Assembly: GCA_033977485.1 (NCBI GenBank)
Contig: CM066992.1
Span: 101,568,140 to 101,632,139 of the forward strand
From: Hydrangea macrophylla
Lineage: Eukaryota > Streptophyta > Magnoliopsida > Cornales > Hydrangeaceae
DNA: 64,000 nt
Direction of reading: 5' to 3'
Positions within the stretch are counted from its first letter, which is position 1, and every line of letters starts with the position of its first letter. A program made the translations under genes and the position numbers. The notes below the pieces were generated by a model. That model was not told the DNA's origin and made no database searches. It saw nothing but the letters and a program-made list of their open reading frames with translations. Below are positions 24,878-37,187 of this stretch, piece after piece.

Positions 24878-25723
24878 GGGTTAATTACAGAAACACCCCC
24901 TGTGGTTAGGCCTTTTATCAAATACCCCCCTGTACTTTAAATTTTATCACTAATACCCCCTGTGGTTTGGACTAAAGTGAAACATTTACTTTTTCCGTTA
25001 AAGTTAATGGAAAATTGATAAAAGTACAAAATTACCCCTATTACATACTAATAATAATACCCTTATATGCTTAAATGTTTATTTAGGCATATGTGGAACA
25101 TTATTATATTATTTTGATATTACATTTGTTGTTAAAAACCATTATGTGGTCATTTAGGGGTACCTTTGTGAGAGCGAATTTGACACACACACAAAATTTT
25201 GGGGATAAATTTTTTTTTTTAGATCTTAGTACATCACTACACTGGATTTCACTGTGTGTGTGGTCAAGAGTAGATTAAAAAAAAAAACTAACATATCACC
25301 AAGATTGTATGTGTCTAAGAGTAGATAAAAATAAAAAATAAAAAATAATAATATATCGACAAGACTGTTTGTGGTGTGTGTGTCCAAGGGTAGATCAAAA
25401 ATAAAATAAAAAATTAAATAAATTTGCTCTCATAAATGTACCTCAAAGTGACTACACAATTGTCTCCAACAACAAATATAATATCAAAATAATATAATAG
25501 TATACCACATATGCCTAAATAAACATTTAAGCATATAAGGGCGTTCTCATTAGCATGTAATAGGGGTAATTTCGTATTTTTACCCATTTTCCGTTAACTT
25601 TAACGGAAAAAGTGACTATTTCACTTTAGTCCAAACCACAGGGGGTATTAGTGATAAAATTTAAAGTATAAAGGGGTAACTGATAAAAGGTCTAACCACA
25701 GGGGGTGTTTCTGTAATTAACCC
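24878..25723. mobile_element. Non-autonomous MULE-type element (846 bp)
   Basis: The arms of roughly 300 bp are inverted copies, starting GGGTTAATTACAGAAACACC at 24878 and ending with the complement at 25723. The 9-bp flanks TTTATTTTA at 24869-24877 and 25724-25732 are identical, as expected for Mutator-type insertion. The near-perfect duplication suggests a fairly recent insertion. The middle is AT-rich and non-coding. A left-arm fragment of the same family lies at 22961. Confidence 0.9.
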
Positions 25724-26401
25724 TTTATTTTAACGGCAATCAATAAAGGTGTTGATAATCACCTCGGCTTGGTGTGCATGGGTTCAAATTATACCGCCCC
25801 TCACCTCCCTAACAGGGCCGGTCCTGAGTTATCGGGGGCCCTAGGCGAGCTTTTTGAATGGGGTCCTCTATAAAATTAGCAGTATCTAGCTATCATACTC
25901 TATCTAACTAGGTGTAAAGAAAAAATATGCCTTTGAATTTTGGTCTCTGTCTCATTTAAGTCCCTGTAGTTTCAATTGCATCACTTTGGTGCTAGAGTTT
26001 TTTTTTTAATAGAAGCAATATGATCCAAATATCCCATTTTGATACAAAATTTGATGAAATTCACCCACTGCTATGCATAATTACGCTGATAAGTGGATGG
26101 TGAGATAGTGATGTTATATTTTTACTCCTAAGAATCGAGACAGTTCATAGCATGTGAGTAAATTTTGTCATTTATTCTCACAGAATTCGACATTTGGATC
26201 ATCTTGCTTCTATTTAAAAACTTTAGGGGCCTCATTGATGCAATTGAACTACAAAGACTAAAATAAGACATGGACTAAACTTAAAGGATATGTTTTGTAA
26301 TTAAGCCTATCTAACTATTTTAAACCACACGCACACACAAAAAAAAAAAAAATAATAATAATAATAATAATTAGAAGCCATAAATGAAAGTTGGCGGCTT
26401 A

Positions 26402-26681
26402 GGCTTAGTTTGGCCCTCATTTTGGTGCTTCTCCTTTTTTAAATTTCATATTAATTCATTTGGTAACTAGTTTATGAGCTTTGCAAAAATTGAACTTAGG
26501 GTTTTTTTTTTGGGAGCTTTTAAAAGCTCTAGGATGGAGCTTTTAAAAGTTCAAGGTAGCTTTTTGATTTCATGATGTTTTTTTTGAAGAGTAATGTGTC
26601 ACTTGTACAAAATTATCAAACGACTTAATAATAAATTTCATAAGCTACTTTTAAAAAGCCACAATGGGGATAAACTAAGCC
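26402..26681. mobile_element. Harbinger-type MITE inside the hAT element (280 bp)
   Basis: The ends are GGCTTAGTTTGGCCCTCATT (left) and AATGGGGATAAACTAAGCC (right, inverted). TTA lies on both sides (26399-26401 and 26682-26684). Relatives of its left half sit near 32670 and 37310. Confidence 0.85.
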
Positions 26682-26855
26682 TTATTTAGATTGTCTCGGG
26701 GCATGGATTAGGGTCTGTTTGGGGAAGGATAAAAAGTGTATTTTAGTTTAGGAGCCTTTATAATTGAGCTTAATAATAATGGTATAGTTGCAAACTTTTG
26801 GGGACCCTAAAATATTTAATCAATGAATTGAGGGCCCTAGGCATTGGCCTTGGTG

Positions 26856-27521
26856 TAGGGGTGTCAAACGGGGCGAATTGGCCCGCCCCGCCCCGCCCCA
26901 ATTCGCCATTTGGCGAGTCGCAACTCATCTCGCCTCGTGGACGAACCCAGCTCGTGACTCAATTCATTGGGTATGGGTCCGAGTCGACTTCCATTTTTGC
27001 AACCCACAACTCGCCTCGTAATCCAGCTTGTCTAACCCACCGACTCGCCACCAACTCGCCTCGCCTCGCGAACCCACCCCGCCCGGCCTCACCAACCCGT
27101 GAATAAAATATTTTTATTTAATTGTTTTCAAATAAACTATTTATTAATAAACAATTTTATTAAACTTTTAAGTAGAAAATAATTTTTTTTTTAAAAAAAA
27201 TAGTTTTCAAATGCTTTTTTCAACAAACTATTTTTAAATAAAGTAATTTATTAAACTATTTTTTAGATTTTTTTTTATTAAAATTAAAAATATAACTCGC
27301 GGGCTAATTCGCCAACTAACCCGCGAGTTAGCTACCCCGCCTCGCCTCGTCCCGTTGACCCACGAATTAGTGGGTTGGGACGAATCACCCTATATCCCTT
27401 ACCGAGTCAATTCGCCCCGCCCCGTCTATTTCGCCGACCCACCCCGTGACTGGCCAAAATTCGCCCAACTCGTTAAGGTGGCGGGGCGGGACGGGGCGGG
27501 CCACCCCGTTTGACACCTCTA
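26856..27521. mobile_element. hAT-type GC-rich MITE inside the hAT element (666 bp)
   Basis: The ends TAGGGGTGTCAAACGGGGCG and the complement finishing CCCCGTTTGACACCTCTA are flanked by a perfect 8-bp duplication, CCTTGGTG (26848-26855 and 27522-27529). The arms are rich in CCCGCC and CTCGCC repeats, unlike the AT-rich host. The open frame at 26798-27106 is a by-product of that composition. Non-coding. Confidence 0.9.
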
Positions 27522-27560
27522 CCTTGGTGGCCTTTGCCCAGAGCCGAGCCTGCTCCCTAA

Positions 27561-28315
27561 TTGACCTGGCACATGTGTTATGGGGTTAATGCAAGTGTCA
27601 CAGAATAGCCGCTCAGTTCTACTCCATACAAAAATGCAATAGATAACCCAACTGGTGAAAATCTCAAAGTCTTGGAGGACAGGTTGAACTAGGGGATTTG
27701 CTTGTAAGGTCAAGCTCATTCAACTCCTTAAAACTCAAGTGTTAAGGAAAGGGGACTAAAGTCTAATAAACCACACAGACAATAACACATCTAAGCGATG
27801 TGGGACGACAACAGTACTAGTATCCCAAAAAAAATAAAAAATAAAAAATTTAAGTTGATATCATGTATTGATGTACATGTTGATTGATGGCAATATTAGC
27901 TTTGGCAACTGGGCGAACAATAATGCTACCGGCCTCAATTAAAAAGATGACAAAGAAACCCATGTTTCACACAAAAGAGAGATGGTTGGTTGTGAAATTG
28001 CACATACAGCGAGATAATTTGAATAAGGATCCTCGGTTTCCTTGTGGCAGCACTATTAATGCTTGCCCACAAAGTGGTTGTCCACGATACGTGCTCAGAT
28101 GATTGCTTTAATTTGTTGTGAAAAGAAAAACAAAACTAAAGGATAAATTATATCATAATCTGACATTTTTGGACTTCTAAGCCAATTACGAAGATGAAGA
28201 CTCTATATAAAATTTTGTAAAAAAAATTGCAATTTGACATGTTTCAACACAAAATTAGTTTGCACAACAAAATTAGTTAAATAAACAAGTAAAACAAACT
28301 TACATTGGTAAAGTA
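27561..28315. other. Intergenic stretch, nothing identified
   Basis: The longest plus-strand frame (27884-28102, 72 codons) has no recognisable domain, and I do not support it as a gene. Otherwise ordinary AT-rich sequence. Confidence 0.45.
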
Positions 28316-28318
28316 TTA

Positions 28319-28599
28319 GGGTGTGTTTGATAACCCAATTAAGTGGTGAAAATGAAAATTTTCAGCACTTAATTTTTTTCAGTGCGTTTGATAATGTACC
28401 ACTTAATTGAAAAAGTAGCCAAAATCCACTGAAAATGTTAAGTGAAAATTTTCTACTGAAAATAATCACTGAATGCATTCTATTTGAGTTTTTAAAACAC
28501 TGTTTTCATTGTTGCAAATATAAATCACTTAAAATTTTCAGTACTTAAATTCAGCACTTAATTTTCAGTACTTAATTTTCAGTTTTATCAAACGCACCC
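28319..28599. mobile_element. Harbinger-type MITE (281 bp)
   Basis: The ends are GGGTGTGTTTGATAAC (left) and the imperfect complement ATCAAACGCACCC (right). TTA lies on both sides (28316-28318 and 28600-28602). The interior repeats 'ttttcagcacttaatt' variants. Non-coding. Confidence 0.8.
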
Positions 28600-28602
28600 T
28601 TA

Positions 28603-29725
28603 CTTATTATAAACTTTACTTATTATAAATTGTCATTCTTGCATTTTTAGCTGTTAACTATGTATGTAAAATAGATTATTATGTTGACTATTCAGTGAGG
28701 CCCTACTGGGGTTGGGGCCCAAATCAGTTGTTTTGGTGACTTATGCTGAGCAGCTCCCCTCAATTATACAATTATACTGGCATCTCTAGCCTTATATGAC
28801 AAAAAAAAAATTGGACATATTTAGATGAATACAGTGACTTCCTTTGAATTTTGTATGTGAATATTGCAACTAAAGTAATAATTCACTATGTATTACATTG
28901 ACGATTGGCAAATATGAAATATTTTATCAAGTAATAATCCACTATGTACATTACTACATTGACGATTTGTAGATATATGTAGTTTGTCACATGTTTTGAG
29001 AGGTCAACTGCATTTTTTCCTTTCAAAAAAATTACTTAAATTGTACAAATTCAGTACTAGTCTCAAATTTGACGATTCTCATATACGACTAGTCCTTTCA
29101 GTACCATTCTTAGATTTGACTAGGAAAATTCTCATATACTAATATTTAACGAAATTTAAGAAAATGCATTGAAATAATGACTTTTTTTAATATAAATAGG
29201 AAGACAACCAGAGTAAGGCCCTGGCATTGAATTTTTAATGTGTACAAGAAATAGAAATAAGTTCTACTAATTCATAAGAAGGTGCTAAAAAATTTTGCTT
29301 TAACAATTGTATTAACTGACGTTAAACCAACAACTTCTTATTGGAAAAATAGTTGAACTAATAAAAAATTCCAAAATTTTAATTAAGTGAAGAATTTAAT
29401 AGAGTAACATTTACTTGATATTTCTTTGACTAGTTAGAAATTGTATTCAGAATTCGTAGGGAAAAAAAAAAAACTTGAGTCGAAGTAGATAAATAAAATT
29501 TAGCTGCGTTTATTATGGATATATTTCATAGATTTATTTGAAAAATAAGTGCTTCAAATATTAAACCCAATATGTATTGAACATGCACCACCAACAAAAG
29601 AATTGAGTTATTTGAGTTATGTTCATATTCAATAATTGTATAGACTTTAAACTTTTTCAAAAGGGTAATTAGTAATTCAATATATATGTGTACACACTTT
29701 AAATTTTAAGGTTGTTTTTTTTTTT
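28603..29725. other. AT-rich stretch, nothing identified
   Basis: Two diverged copies of 'taataatccactatgta..acattgacgatt' lie near 28878-28975. No gene or terminal repeat is supported. Confidence 0.45.
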
Positions 29726-29732
29726 AACATTA

Positions 29733-29881
29733 GAGCAGTTCTAGGGAGACTCCCTTAGCCTGAATTTGCTATAAATAGTAAGAAAAATAATTTCCACTGC
29801 AAGGCAGTTCCATTGGAAACTGTTTTTCTTGTCATTTATGGCAAATTCGGGGCTAAGGGAGTCCCAAATGGAAGTCTCCCC
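29733..29881. repeat. Imperfect hairpin, MITE-like
   Basis: GGGAGACTCCCTTAGCC-GAATTTGC at about 29744-29770 is the inverse of GCAAATTCGGGGCTAAGGGA...GTCTCCCC at about 29841-29881. The GAGCAGTTCTAGGGA edge resembles GAGCATCTCCAA Harbinger-type MITEs. No clear target duplication was seen. Confidence 0.55.
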
Positions 29882-30119
29882 AATTTTTTCTTTAACATTA
29901 ACACAACATAACATATAGATAAAATATACAAATATGTATATATATATACATATCATGATAAAATTATAGGAAAATTTTATAACGATAGCACGATGTATTA
30001 ACTCTAAGTCTATGTATTATAGGAAAATTTCATCTTTTAGATATCCGACTTGATATTTTGGATCCGGACGAAATTCATGTATTAAGTAGGCCTGTTAATT
30101 ATGCGCGTGAAACTACGAT

Positions 30120-30124
30120 AAAAG

Positions 30125-30162
<38 letters not shown>
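30120..30162. repeat. (TA)n microsatellite
   Basis: About 40 bp of TA repeat starts shortly after AGCACATATATA. It is a simple repeat. Confidence 0.85.
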
Positions 30163-30199
30163 ATTATATGAGCATGTTATGTGTTTATGTAGGTCAATG

Positions 30200-31260
30200 G
30201 GGGGTTTGGTGCAATTTCATCTGGGGGTAAGCTCCTCGAAGTTTGAGGATTGTGATATCGATAGTTGTTGTGTCTGGTTTGGAGAAAGGTCCAGCCAGGG
30301 CACTGGGTGCGTGGAAGAGAAAGGCCTTCCACGACATCAATCTCGTTTACCGAATGAAAATGTATCACCTTCCTTAGAGACTAATTTGATGTGTTTTGAT
30401 GTCTCAAGACATGAATTGTCATATAAGCATATATTTAGAATTGTGCACTCAGCATATAGTTTAGTAGTGGAACTTTACTCCATTGTAGGTGATAAGAAAA
30501 GAGGAAATGAAAAATGCGAAGCGTGAGGCCGATGAGACGACAAGATCGCTTTTGTATATATTTTTGTTTTCCATTCCAAGGTTGTGATAAGACATATAAT
30601 GAACTAGAACTATGTTTTGTTTTAACTTGAATCTCGGAATAGATTCGTAGAGTTGTAACGGATAGCAAACTCTTGTAATATATGTTTTTGACTATGTTGT
30701 AATACAGAGCCACTTTGGGATGAATTTGGCATGGGCAGTTAAACCCCAATGAGTTTGGATAACATTAGACTTAAATTCTGTAGATTGTGCAGCAGCAGGG
30801 GAAAACAGTCGATTGGGCCGGGACCACAGTTAACTGGACCCACTGATGAAACAAAAATCTCTTTTAGTTTTCAGGGAAGCAGTCGACTGAAGTAGAAAAA
30901 CCAGTAGACTGGAAAGTGATTTTAAAACATACATTCTGCTGAATCTTTCCAGTCGACCGGACAAGTACTAGTCGACTGAAAATTTGAGACCCCAGTAGAC
31001 TGAGTCCCTGACACAGTCGACTGGGTTCCCGACACAGTCGACTAAATTACTGTTTTCAAAACTGATTTCTTCTTTAAGTGTTTTCAAATGAGAAAAACTT
31101 TTTATAACTCTGATGTTATAATCCATTAAAATTTTTGGGAATGGTTTTATCACTGTTGTATTTATATTTATTCTGCAACTATGTTGTAATTGGTTTGGAT
31201 GAGCCTTGGTGGCGTACCACGTGTCCTATTTCCGCGCATAGTGGGATAGGTCATGACAAT
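30200..31260 (+). mobile_element. Gypsy LTR fragment, same family as 18402-20491, opposite orientation
   Basis: The 3' end 'cgtgtcctatttccgcgca...ggtcatgaca' at about 31216-31259 corresponds to the 3' end of the minus-strand LTR at 18402-18445. Both LTRs also share a block of CAGTCGACTG-like palindromes (here 30803-31042). The 5' edge was not located, so the start given is approximate. No primer-binding site or coding region follows, so it is a solo or truncated LTR. Confidence 0.65.
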
Positions 31261-31271
31261 ATATTATACAA

Positions 31272-31457
31272 TAACAACGATACACCCACATCTCCAACCA
31301 CACCTCTAACCACATCCTATGCTTTAAATACATGTACCTTGTGCTATTTGATCTTTTCACACTTTTCTATGCACCACTTACACAGTACATGGTACATGCA
31401 TTTAAAGCATAGGATGTGGTTAGAGGTGTGGTTGGAGACGTGAATGTATCATTGTTG
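31272..31457. mobile_element. MULE-type hairpin MITE (186 bp)
   Basis: The arms of roughly 50 bp are near-perfect inverted copies, for example CACCTCTAACCACATCCTAT against ATAGGATGTGGTTAGAGGTG (inverted). The ends are TAACAACGATACACCC and its relative GTATCATTGTTG. The 9-bp flanks ATTATACAA at 31263-31271 and 31458-31466 are identical. It is the same family as the MITE at 58372-58554. Confidence 0.88.
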
Positions 31458-31518
31458 ATTATACAAAGTGGAATGAGATGCTTGCCACATGGCAGCTCTA
31501 CAAATTTTCACCTTTTTA

Positions 31519-31550
<32 letters not shown>

Positions 31551-32809
31551 CATTAAATCAAAGTATATTATTTTACTTTCTAAATCATATCTAATTTAAT
31601 CTATAGATAATTGTTGGAAAATCCCTACAAGTAACCCTTATAAGTTTAAACTCCAAAAGATTTGACCATTTTTTAAAAAGGACAAAAGGAATCTTGTCAG
31701 TGCTCATACGGTATAAATGCACGTATCATAGAAAATCCCATGTGACCATCGCCCCCTCCTTCACGCGCGCGTCCTTGGTTTCAGCCACTCACACCGTGTG
31801 AGTGGCTGTACCATATCATATTCATTTCGAAAAAGCTTTTTTAAACTTTAAACCCCCGTAACTTTTGATCTACAACTCTGTTTCTTACAAATTTTATACC
31901 GTTGGAACCGTGTCGACGAGAGCTACAAAACTAGTACCATTGTTGATACATTTTGAGCAAAAGAAAAAAATTCTTATTTTTACATGTTATGCTCCAGACG
32001 AACCTAATAAAATTTTCACATAATATTTGTGTATAAGTTATTGAATTTTCACGTAATATTCACGTATGCCAAGTTCATATGATGTGAGAAAAAAAAAATC
32101 GAATGTTCACTTTGTTCTTAAAGAGAGTTTTAGTGAATTTTTACAAGAATTTTGCATTTGTTTGGATTGAAAAACTATGTTTTATAATTGATTTGTGAAA
32201 TTTGATTTTTTTTATAAAGGAAATATGCATTGTTTAATATGAAAGAGAAAAAAAAAAGAGTAAAATTTCACTTTGGCATATATGAATATTAAGTGAAATT
32301 TCACTGAACTTGTACATGAATATTAAGTGAAATTTCACTGAACTTGTGCATGAATATTAAGTGAAATTTTACTTAAATTGACACTTGAGCAACTTTTTAA
32401 CAAAGTAAGTATCAAATTAGATCTTAAACTCTAGAGAGTTAGTTCTAGCAACTTTTGGAATAGTTAGTGAATTTTCACTTGACCTACTAAGTGAAATCTC
32501 ACTGAACGAGTACACAAATGTTAAGTTTAACTTCAAGTTTTTCAGGAAGAAGGCATGTACAGGTTCAGTGAATTTTCACTTAATATTTATGTATGCCAAA
32601 TTTATATGTTTTGAGAAAAAAAAAATTAAAAAAAGACGAATAGCAATAAAGCCATTGCTACCTCATTAAGGCTTAGTTTGGCCCCCATTTTGGTGCTTCT
32701 CCTTTTTTAAAACACAATTTCATGTTAATTCATTTGGTAACTAGTTTATGAGCTTTGCAAAAATGGAACTTAGAGCTTTTTTGGGGAGAGTTTTTAAAAG
32801 CTCTAGAAT

Positions 32810-32935
32810 TGAGTGAAATTTCACTTAATATTTTATGTATATCAAGTGAAATTTCACTTAATATGTTATGTATATCAAGTGAAATTTCACTTAATATTTT
32901 ATGTATATTAAGTGAAATTTCACTTATTATTTATG
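32810..32935. repeat. Tandem array of ~33-bp units with GTGAAATTTCAC palindrome
   Basis: About four units of 'aagtgaaatttcactta' plus 'atattttatgtatatc' follow each other. More units lie at 37445-37640, and single copies occur at 32291-32345. The array opens a false frame on the plus strand reading SEISLNILCIS repeatedly. The palindrome could pair as a hairpin. Confidence 0.85.
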
Positions 32936-33113
32936 TATGTAAAAATATGAAAATCTTTTTTCTCAAAACATATCAACAATAAAGTTAAAAAAGACGAATT
33001 TTAACAAGAATTTCTGCATTTGTTTTGGTTGAAAATTTGAGTTTTATAATTGATTATAAAATTTGCTTATTTTAACAAAATATGCATTGTTTAAAAAAAT
33101 TAAACAATGTTTT

Positions 33114-36100
33114 TGTAATACCCTTGAAAATTTGAAAGGAAATAGATTTCCTAACTCTAGTTTTGTAATTATCCCTATACCCTGCATATTAATATCGTAT
33201 TTTAATATTGTCATTATTAAATAATAACAATAGATTATTTTTCTAATAATTATTATTTGCTTAAGCTTATAATATAAATTATATTCATATACTAGTAGTT
33301 GCTTAATTTTATAACTATAGAATATTTTTTTTCGCTGTCACTTGATTTATAACCATAAGTCATATTATATTTCCATTATCCCTAAATTTATAACCATAGG
33401 TTATATTATTCGGGCCCGATAGTGGTGACTACAATCAGGACTATACATTCGACGTCATTTAGCTCCGTAATTATAATTTGTAATTATAATATTATTATTG
33501 ATATTTTAAATAATGTAACCATTTTTAGGTTTATAATATTATCAATATTTGATTTTTTTTTAAAAAAAAAAACCCGGACTGAGATTTGCACACAAACCTA
33601 TAAAAACTGGTAATTTCTAGACTGTACGACACGTGGTTTCAAACGACGGCTGAATCATACATAAATGGAATGAAAAGTACTATCCAAAAATAGCCATGTA
33701 CTAACCAACCACCTTAAACCCATTAGGTATTTTCCCTACCCAAAACACTCCCTTAACCATTGGACCACTACCACTTTACCACCCTCAAACCCACCGGGTA
33801 ACCACCCCCTCCTCCAACCGTCGGCCTCCTCCCTCCCCAAGTACACCTTTCCCAATCACCTCTTCTCCATCACTCTCAAATCAGCCCCCACCCTCACTGC
33901 CACCCGTCCTCTTGTCCCCCCTCACCAAACCTAAGCCACACATGATGCACCACCCTCAAACACTCCACACACACACGGATTAATATATATATATATGTTG
34001 TTGTGTGTATGTACTATATATAAGTATGTGAGTGGTATATGTATATTTGTATGTGTGGGTATGTGGGTAGAGAGAGAGAGAGTTGCTGAGAGAGTTAGAG
34101 TGAGAGAGGGAGACCACACTTTAGAGAGAGAAGAGACCGAGGAAAAGTATCCATGGCCGAATCACCCCGAGACCGCCCCTCGTGCCACCATCGGACCACC
34201 ACAAGCCTAGGTAAGTTCTCTAATTCACTCGGCAGATTATTTAGGTGTTTTTCAAAGTATTACATAGCAATGTTACACATATACACGTAGACATTTCACG
34301 GGTGACATATATATAGACGTAAAAATTGGCGTTCCGTCAACGTTAACGGAAAAGCGTTTCGTGAATGAAATACGGTAGGTTAGGATCCCATTACATCCCA
34401 GATCAAACCGCTCGCGATGACTATTTTGTATCGCGACGAACGAAGCGGTCAAAGTTTAAGTCAATTCTCAGTTTTTCCCATTTTTCGTGCAAACCGTTGA
34501 GAGTTAGATCATGAAACTAAGACCATTAGATCGGGCTCGTCGAGGCACTCGATTTTGACTTAAGGTTCGCTAATTTTCGTTGAAAAATGAATGAGATATG
34601 ATCATTTGAAATTTGTGTGTTAAATGTATATATACACGTGTATATATATATATATCACGATCTGGTAAGAATTGAAGAAGAAGAAGTGTTTCATACGAGA
34701 TTTTCTAGAGTGTTATTAATAGTATATTTGTATGGTACGAGTAGCTAATTAGTTTTGTTAATTGTTAATATTTAATACATACTTATAATATATAATTCAA
34801 TGTTATAAATAGTTTAAAAGAATTATTAAAGGGATTTTTTTTAAATTCTGGAATATTACACTTTAATATTTATTATATGCTGAAATTATATCTTATTATT
34901 TATGTATTACTTATTATTTATTTAGTTTAAATAAATAATAATTGTGAGTTTAAATAAAAAATAAAAGGAGATGTGTAGTTGATTGATATTTTGAAAATGG
35001 TTTATAGTATATAAAGTAGTTTTTAATATTCTAGAATAATATATGATATTCTAAAATTATATTTTAATAATGCTATATTGTACTTATTATTTATTTAATT
35101 AAATAAATAATGAATGTTTGTTTTAAATTATGATTAATAGATAATAAATATCTATTGGCCCATTTCAAAATCTGAAAAATTTTATGTTATGTCTTAAGGA
35201 CATAAAGGACTGCTTTATAATTTAACAATTATAAAACTACATTCGGGGTATTTTTAGTAATTATCGTGGAACAATTTATGTAATGTTTTAATTATTCTTT
35301 TTTTTTTAAATACCAAAGAGCCCCGGAAATTATGAGAAAAATACCACTAGCCTATTTTAAGGCTTAGTATTTAATAAAAATATTTATAAAAGCTGAATAT
35401 AACCCATATCTATATTTTGTAAATATGGGATCTCGCAGTCTATTATTAGGCGATTAGAACTTCAGAAATTCGTAATAAATAAACCGTAGCTCAGAAAAAT
35501 ACGCGGTCAGTTCCTAGAGTTTTAGATTAATGTCTAGAACACCCCCTTAAAGTTTGGTGAGCTTTCGACACGGTCAAAAATACAGCTTATCTTTAGGGCC
35601 CAAACTGGTATAGAAAACCCAGCCTTTTATGCGACGGACTCCGATTTGAGTCTAGTCAATGGCATTAGACTCAGAATGATGTCTAGATCATCATGTTGGG
35701 GTTTAGGAACCCACCCAACACAATTACCATTATGCCCTTGATTTTAGTACACTTATTAATCAATGTTCTATGTAATCTTAATACTTTGTAGGAACAGCTA
35801 CGCTTGTTTTTACGCATCCACATCGAGGTGAGTCGTCCTAACTCACTTGGTATATTATAGAATTATTCTTTGATCATATATGTATGCCCAGCGCGTCCTG
35901 TGTGGACGATACTGATAAATATTAGTATTGTAAACGTTGAGATTATTTATTATATAATGAACGCATGTTAGTTAACTATACTCCATGCTTAGTTAATAAT
36001 CGCTGATATTCTTGTTTATCATGATTTCTATTTCTATAGTCACATGAACATTCATATGATCATGGTCGAGTCTTGATGTCAACCTTGACGTCTGCATGGT

Positions 36101-37187
36101 TAGTTACGGGAACTAACCCAGTCGTATCCATATACACATTGAAGTGGACCGCGGTGGTCCGAGTGGTACAATCAAGTAAATGGGAACAACAATGAAACTG
36201 CTATAGGGCCCTGCTAGGCGACGATAGCCAGAGTTTCCATTGAAATCATTGAAGTTATGCATGGATTGATGATTGATACGCTATAGGGCCATGTTAGGCG
36301 ACGATAGCAATGTATCCATCAGAATACAATAGTTACCTTTCAAATGCTATAGGGCCCTGCTAGGCGACGATAGCGCTGTAACTATTCTATTCTCCCGGCA
36401 AGGTCACGAGGACCTAAGAGTCCAATGATTACACTCTTTCTTTTTAAAACCAAAAAACTGCTATAGGGCCCTGCTAGGCGACGATAGCAACGTAATCATT
36501 CTGCTCTGAGCTAACGGCGTTACACTGGTAATGTAACAAGTCACATGAGTCAGTTGTGGTGTCTGTGATCGAGTAAAGTCGAATATATCGATGGTGCATC
36601 GTGTCGTATCTCATTCATATTATCATGTCATAAATCATACGTATTGAGAGAATGCTTATCAAATATTCAAGTTCGAGATATTTGTTGTACTTGTATATTA
36701 TTGTTGGTATTAGGAGTGATCGGTTAGGTCAACTCACTTAGCTTCAAAAGCTAATGGCTCTCCTTCCTGCCCTGGACATATCACGTCTAGATTTCACAGG
36801 TGACGACTCTCAAGACGAGGTCTACCCAAAGGGACGCGGCAGATGTACAAGTTGAAGCGAAGGACTCCGATATAGTCTTATTTAGAATTACTTAATTTGC
36901 TTTATTGTCTTCTATCTGAGGTAATACTTTAGATATGAATTGTGATCAAATAGATCGCCCTAGATTGCCTTTATAGATCTTTTATTTAGACTCATGATGT
37001 AATAACTAGATCCCCGACATTTGAGTTCTATTGAAGAACACTAATAGATGTTTTTATGCTTCCGCTTACTCTGTTAACCATGTGTAGACGTAGAAAAGAC
37101 AATCAGTTAATGTAACTCGTCATTCCTTATGGGTCCAGAAAGAAAATTTTAAATTTTCCCTATTTTTGGCTACTCCGGGGCGTGACA
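33114..37187 (+). mobile_element. Solo Ty3/gypsy-type LTR, 4,074 bp
   Basis: It starts TGTAATACCCTTGAAAA and ends CTCCGGGGCGTGACA. It is flanked by a perfect 5-bp duplication GTTTT (33109-33113 and 37188-37192), the length expected for LTR retrotransposon integration. The gypsy family is inferred from the TGTAAYACCC...CGTGACA termini. No gag/pol frame, primer-binding site or internal LTR copy is present, so this is best read as a single LTR left by recombination. It carries four copies of a 29-bp motif (see 36200-36490) and an (AG)n tract near 34071. Confidence 0.85.
36200..36490. repeat. Four interspersed copies of a 29-bp motif within the solo LTR
   Basis: GCTATAGGGCCCTGCTAGGC followed by GACGATAGC occurs at about 36200, 36280 (two substitutions), 36344 and 36461, spaced 65-117 bp. 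The motif's ends GCTAT and ATAGC are complementary, so each unit can form a small stem. The spacers are unrelated. Confidence 0.9.

Larger units (their letters stand above)
25813..27552. mobile_element. hAT element remnant hosting two nested MITEs
   Basis: The left end is CAGGGCCGGTCCTGAG and the right end is an imperfect complement finishing GAGCCGAGCCTG. The 8-bp flanks CTCCCTAA at 25805-25812 and 27553-27560 are identical, the hAT duplication length. No transposase remains. A Harbinger-type MITE and a second hAT-type MITE are inserted inside it. Confidence 0.82.

Noticed and set aside
26798..27106. 102-codon proline-rich frame
   Set aside because: It lies across the GC-rich arm of a hAT-type MITE with clear terminal repeats and duplication.
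27884..28102. 72-codon plus-strand frame
   Set aside because: No recognised domain, no splice context, and a length expected by chance.
32755..32982. Repeat protein reading SEISLNILCIS
   Set aside because: It is a translation of the 33-bp palindrome array; there is no codon bias or domain.
36200..36490. Spaced direct repeats resembling a CRISPR array
   Set aside because: There are only four copies with very unequal spacers, inside a plant LTR; no cas genes and a eukaryotic context.
33114..37187. A complete 4-kb retroelement instead of a solo LTR
   Set aside because: No internal LTR pair, primer-binding site or gag/pol was found between the TGTAATACCC and CGTGACA ends; one 5-bp duplication brackets the whole.
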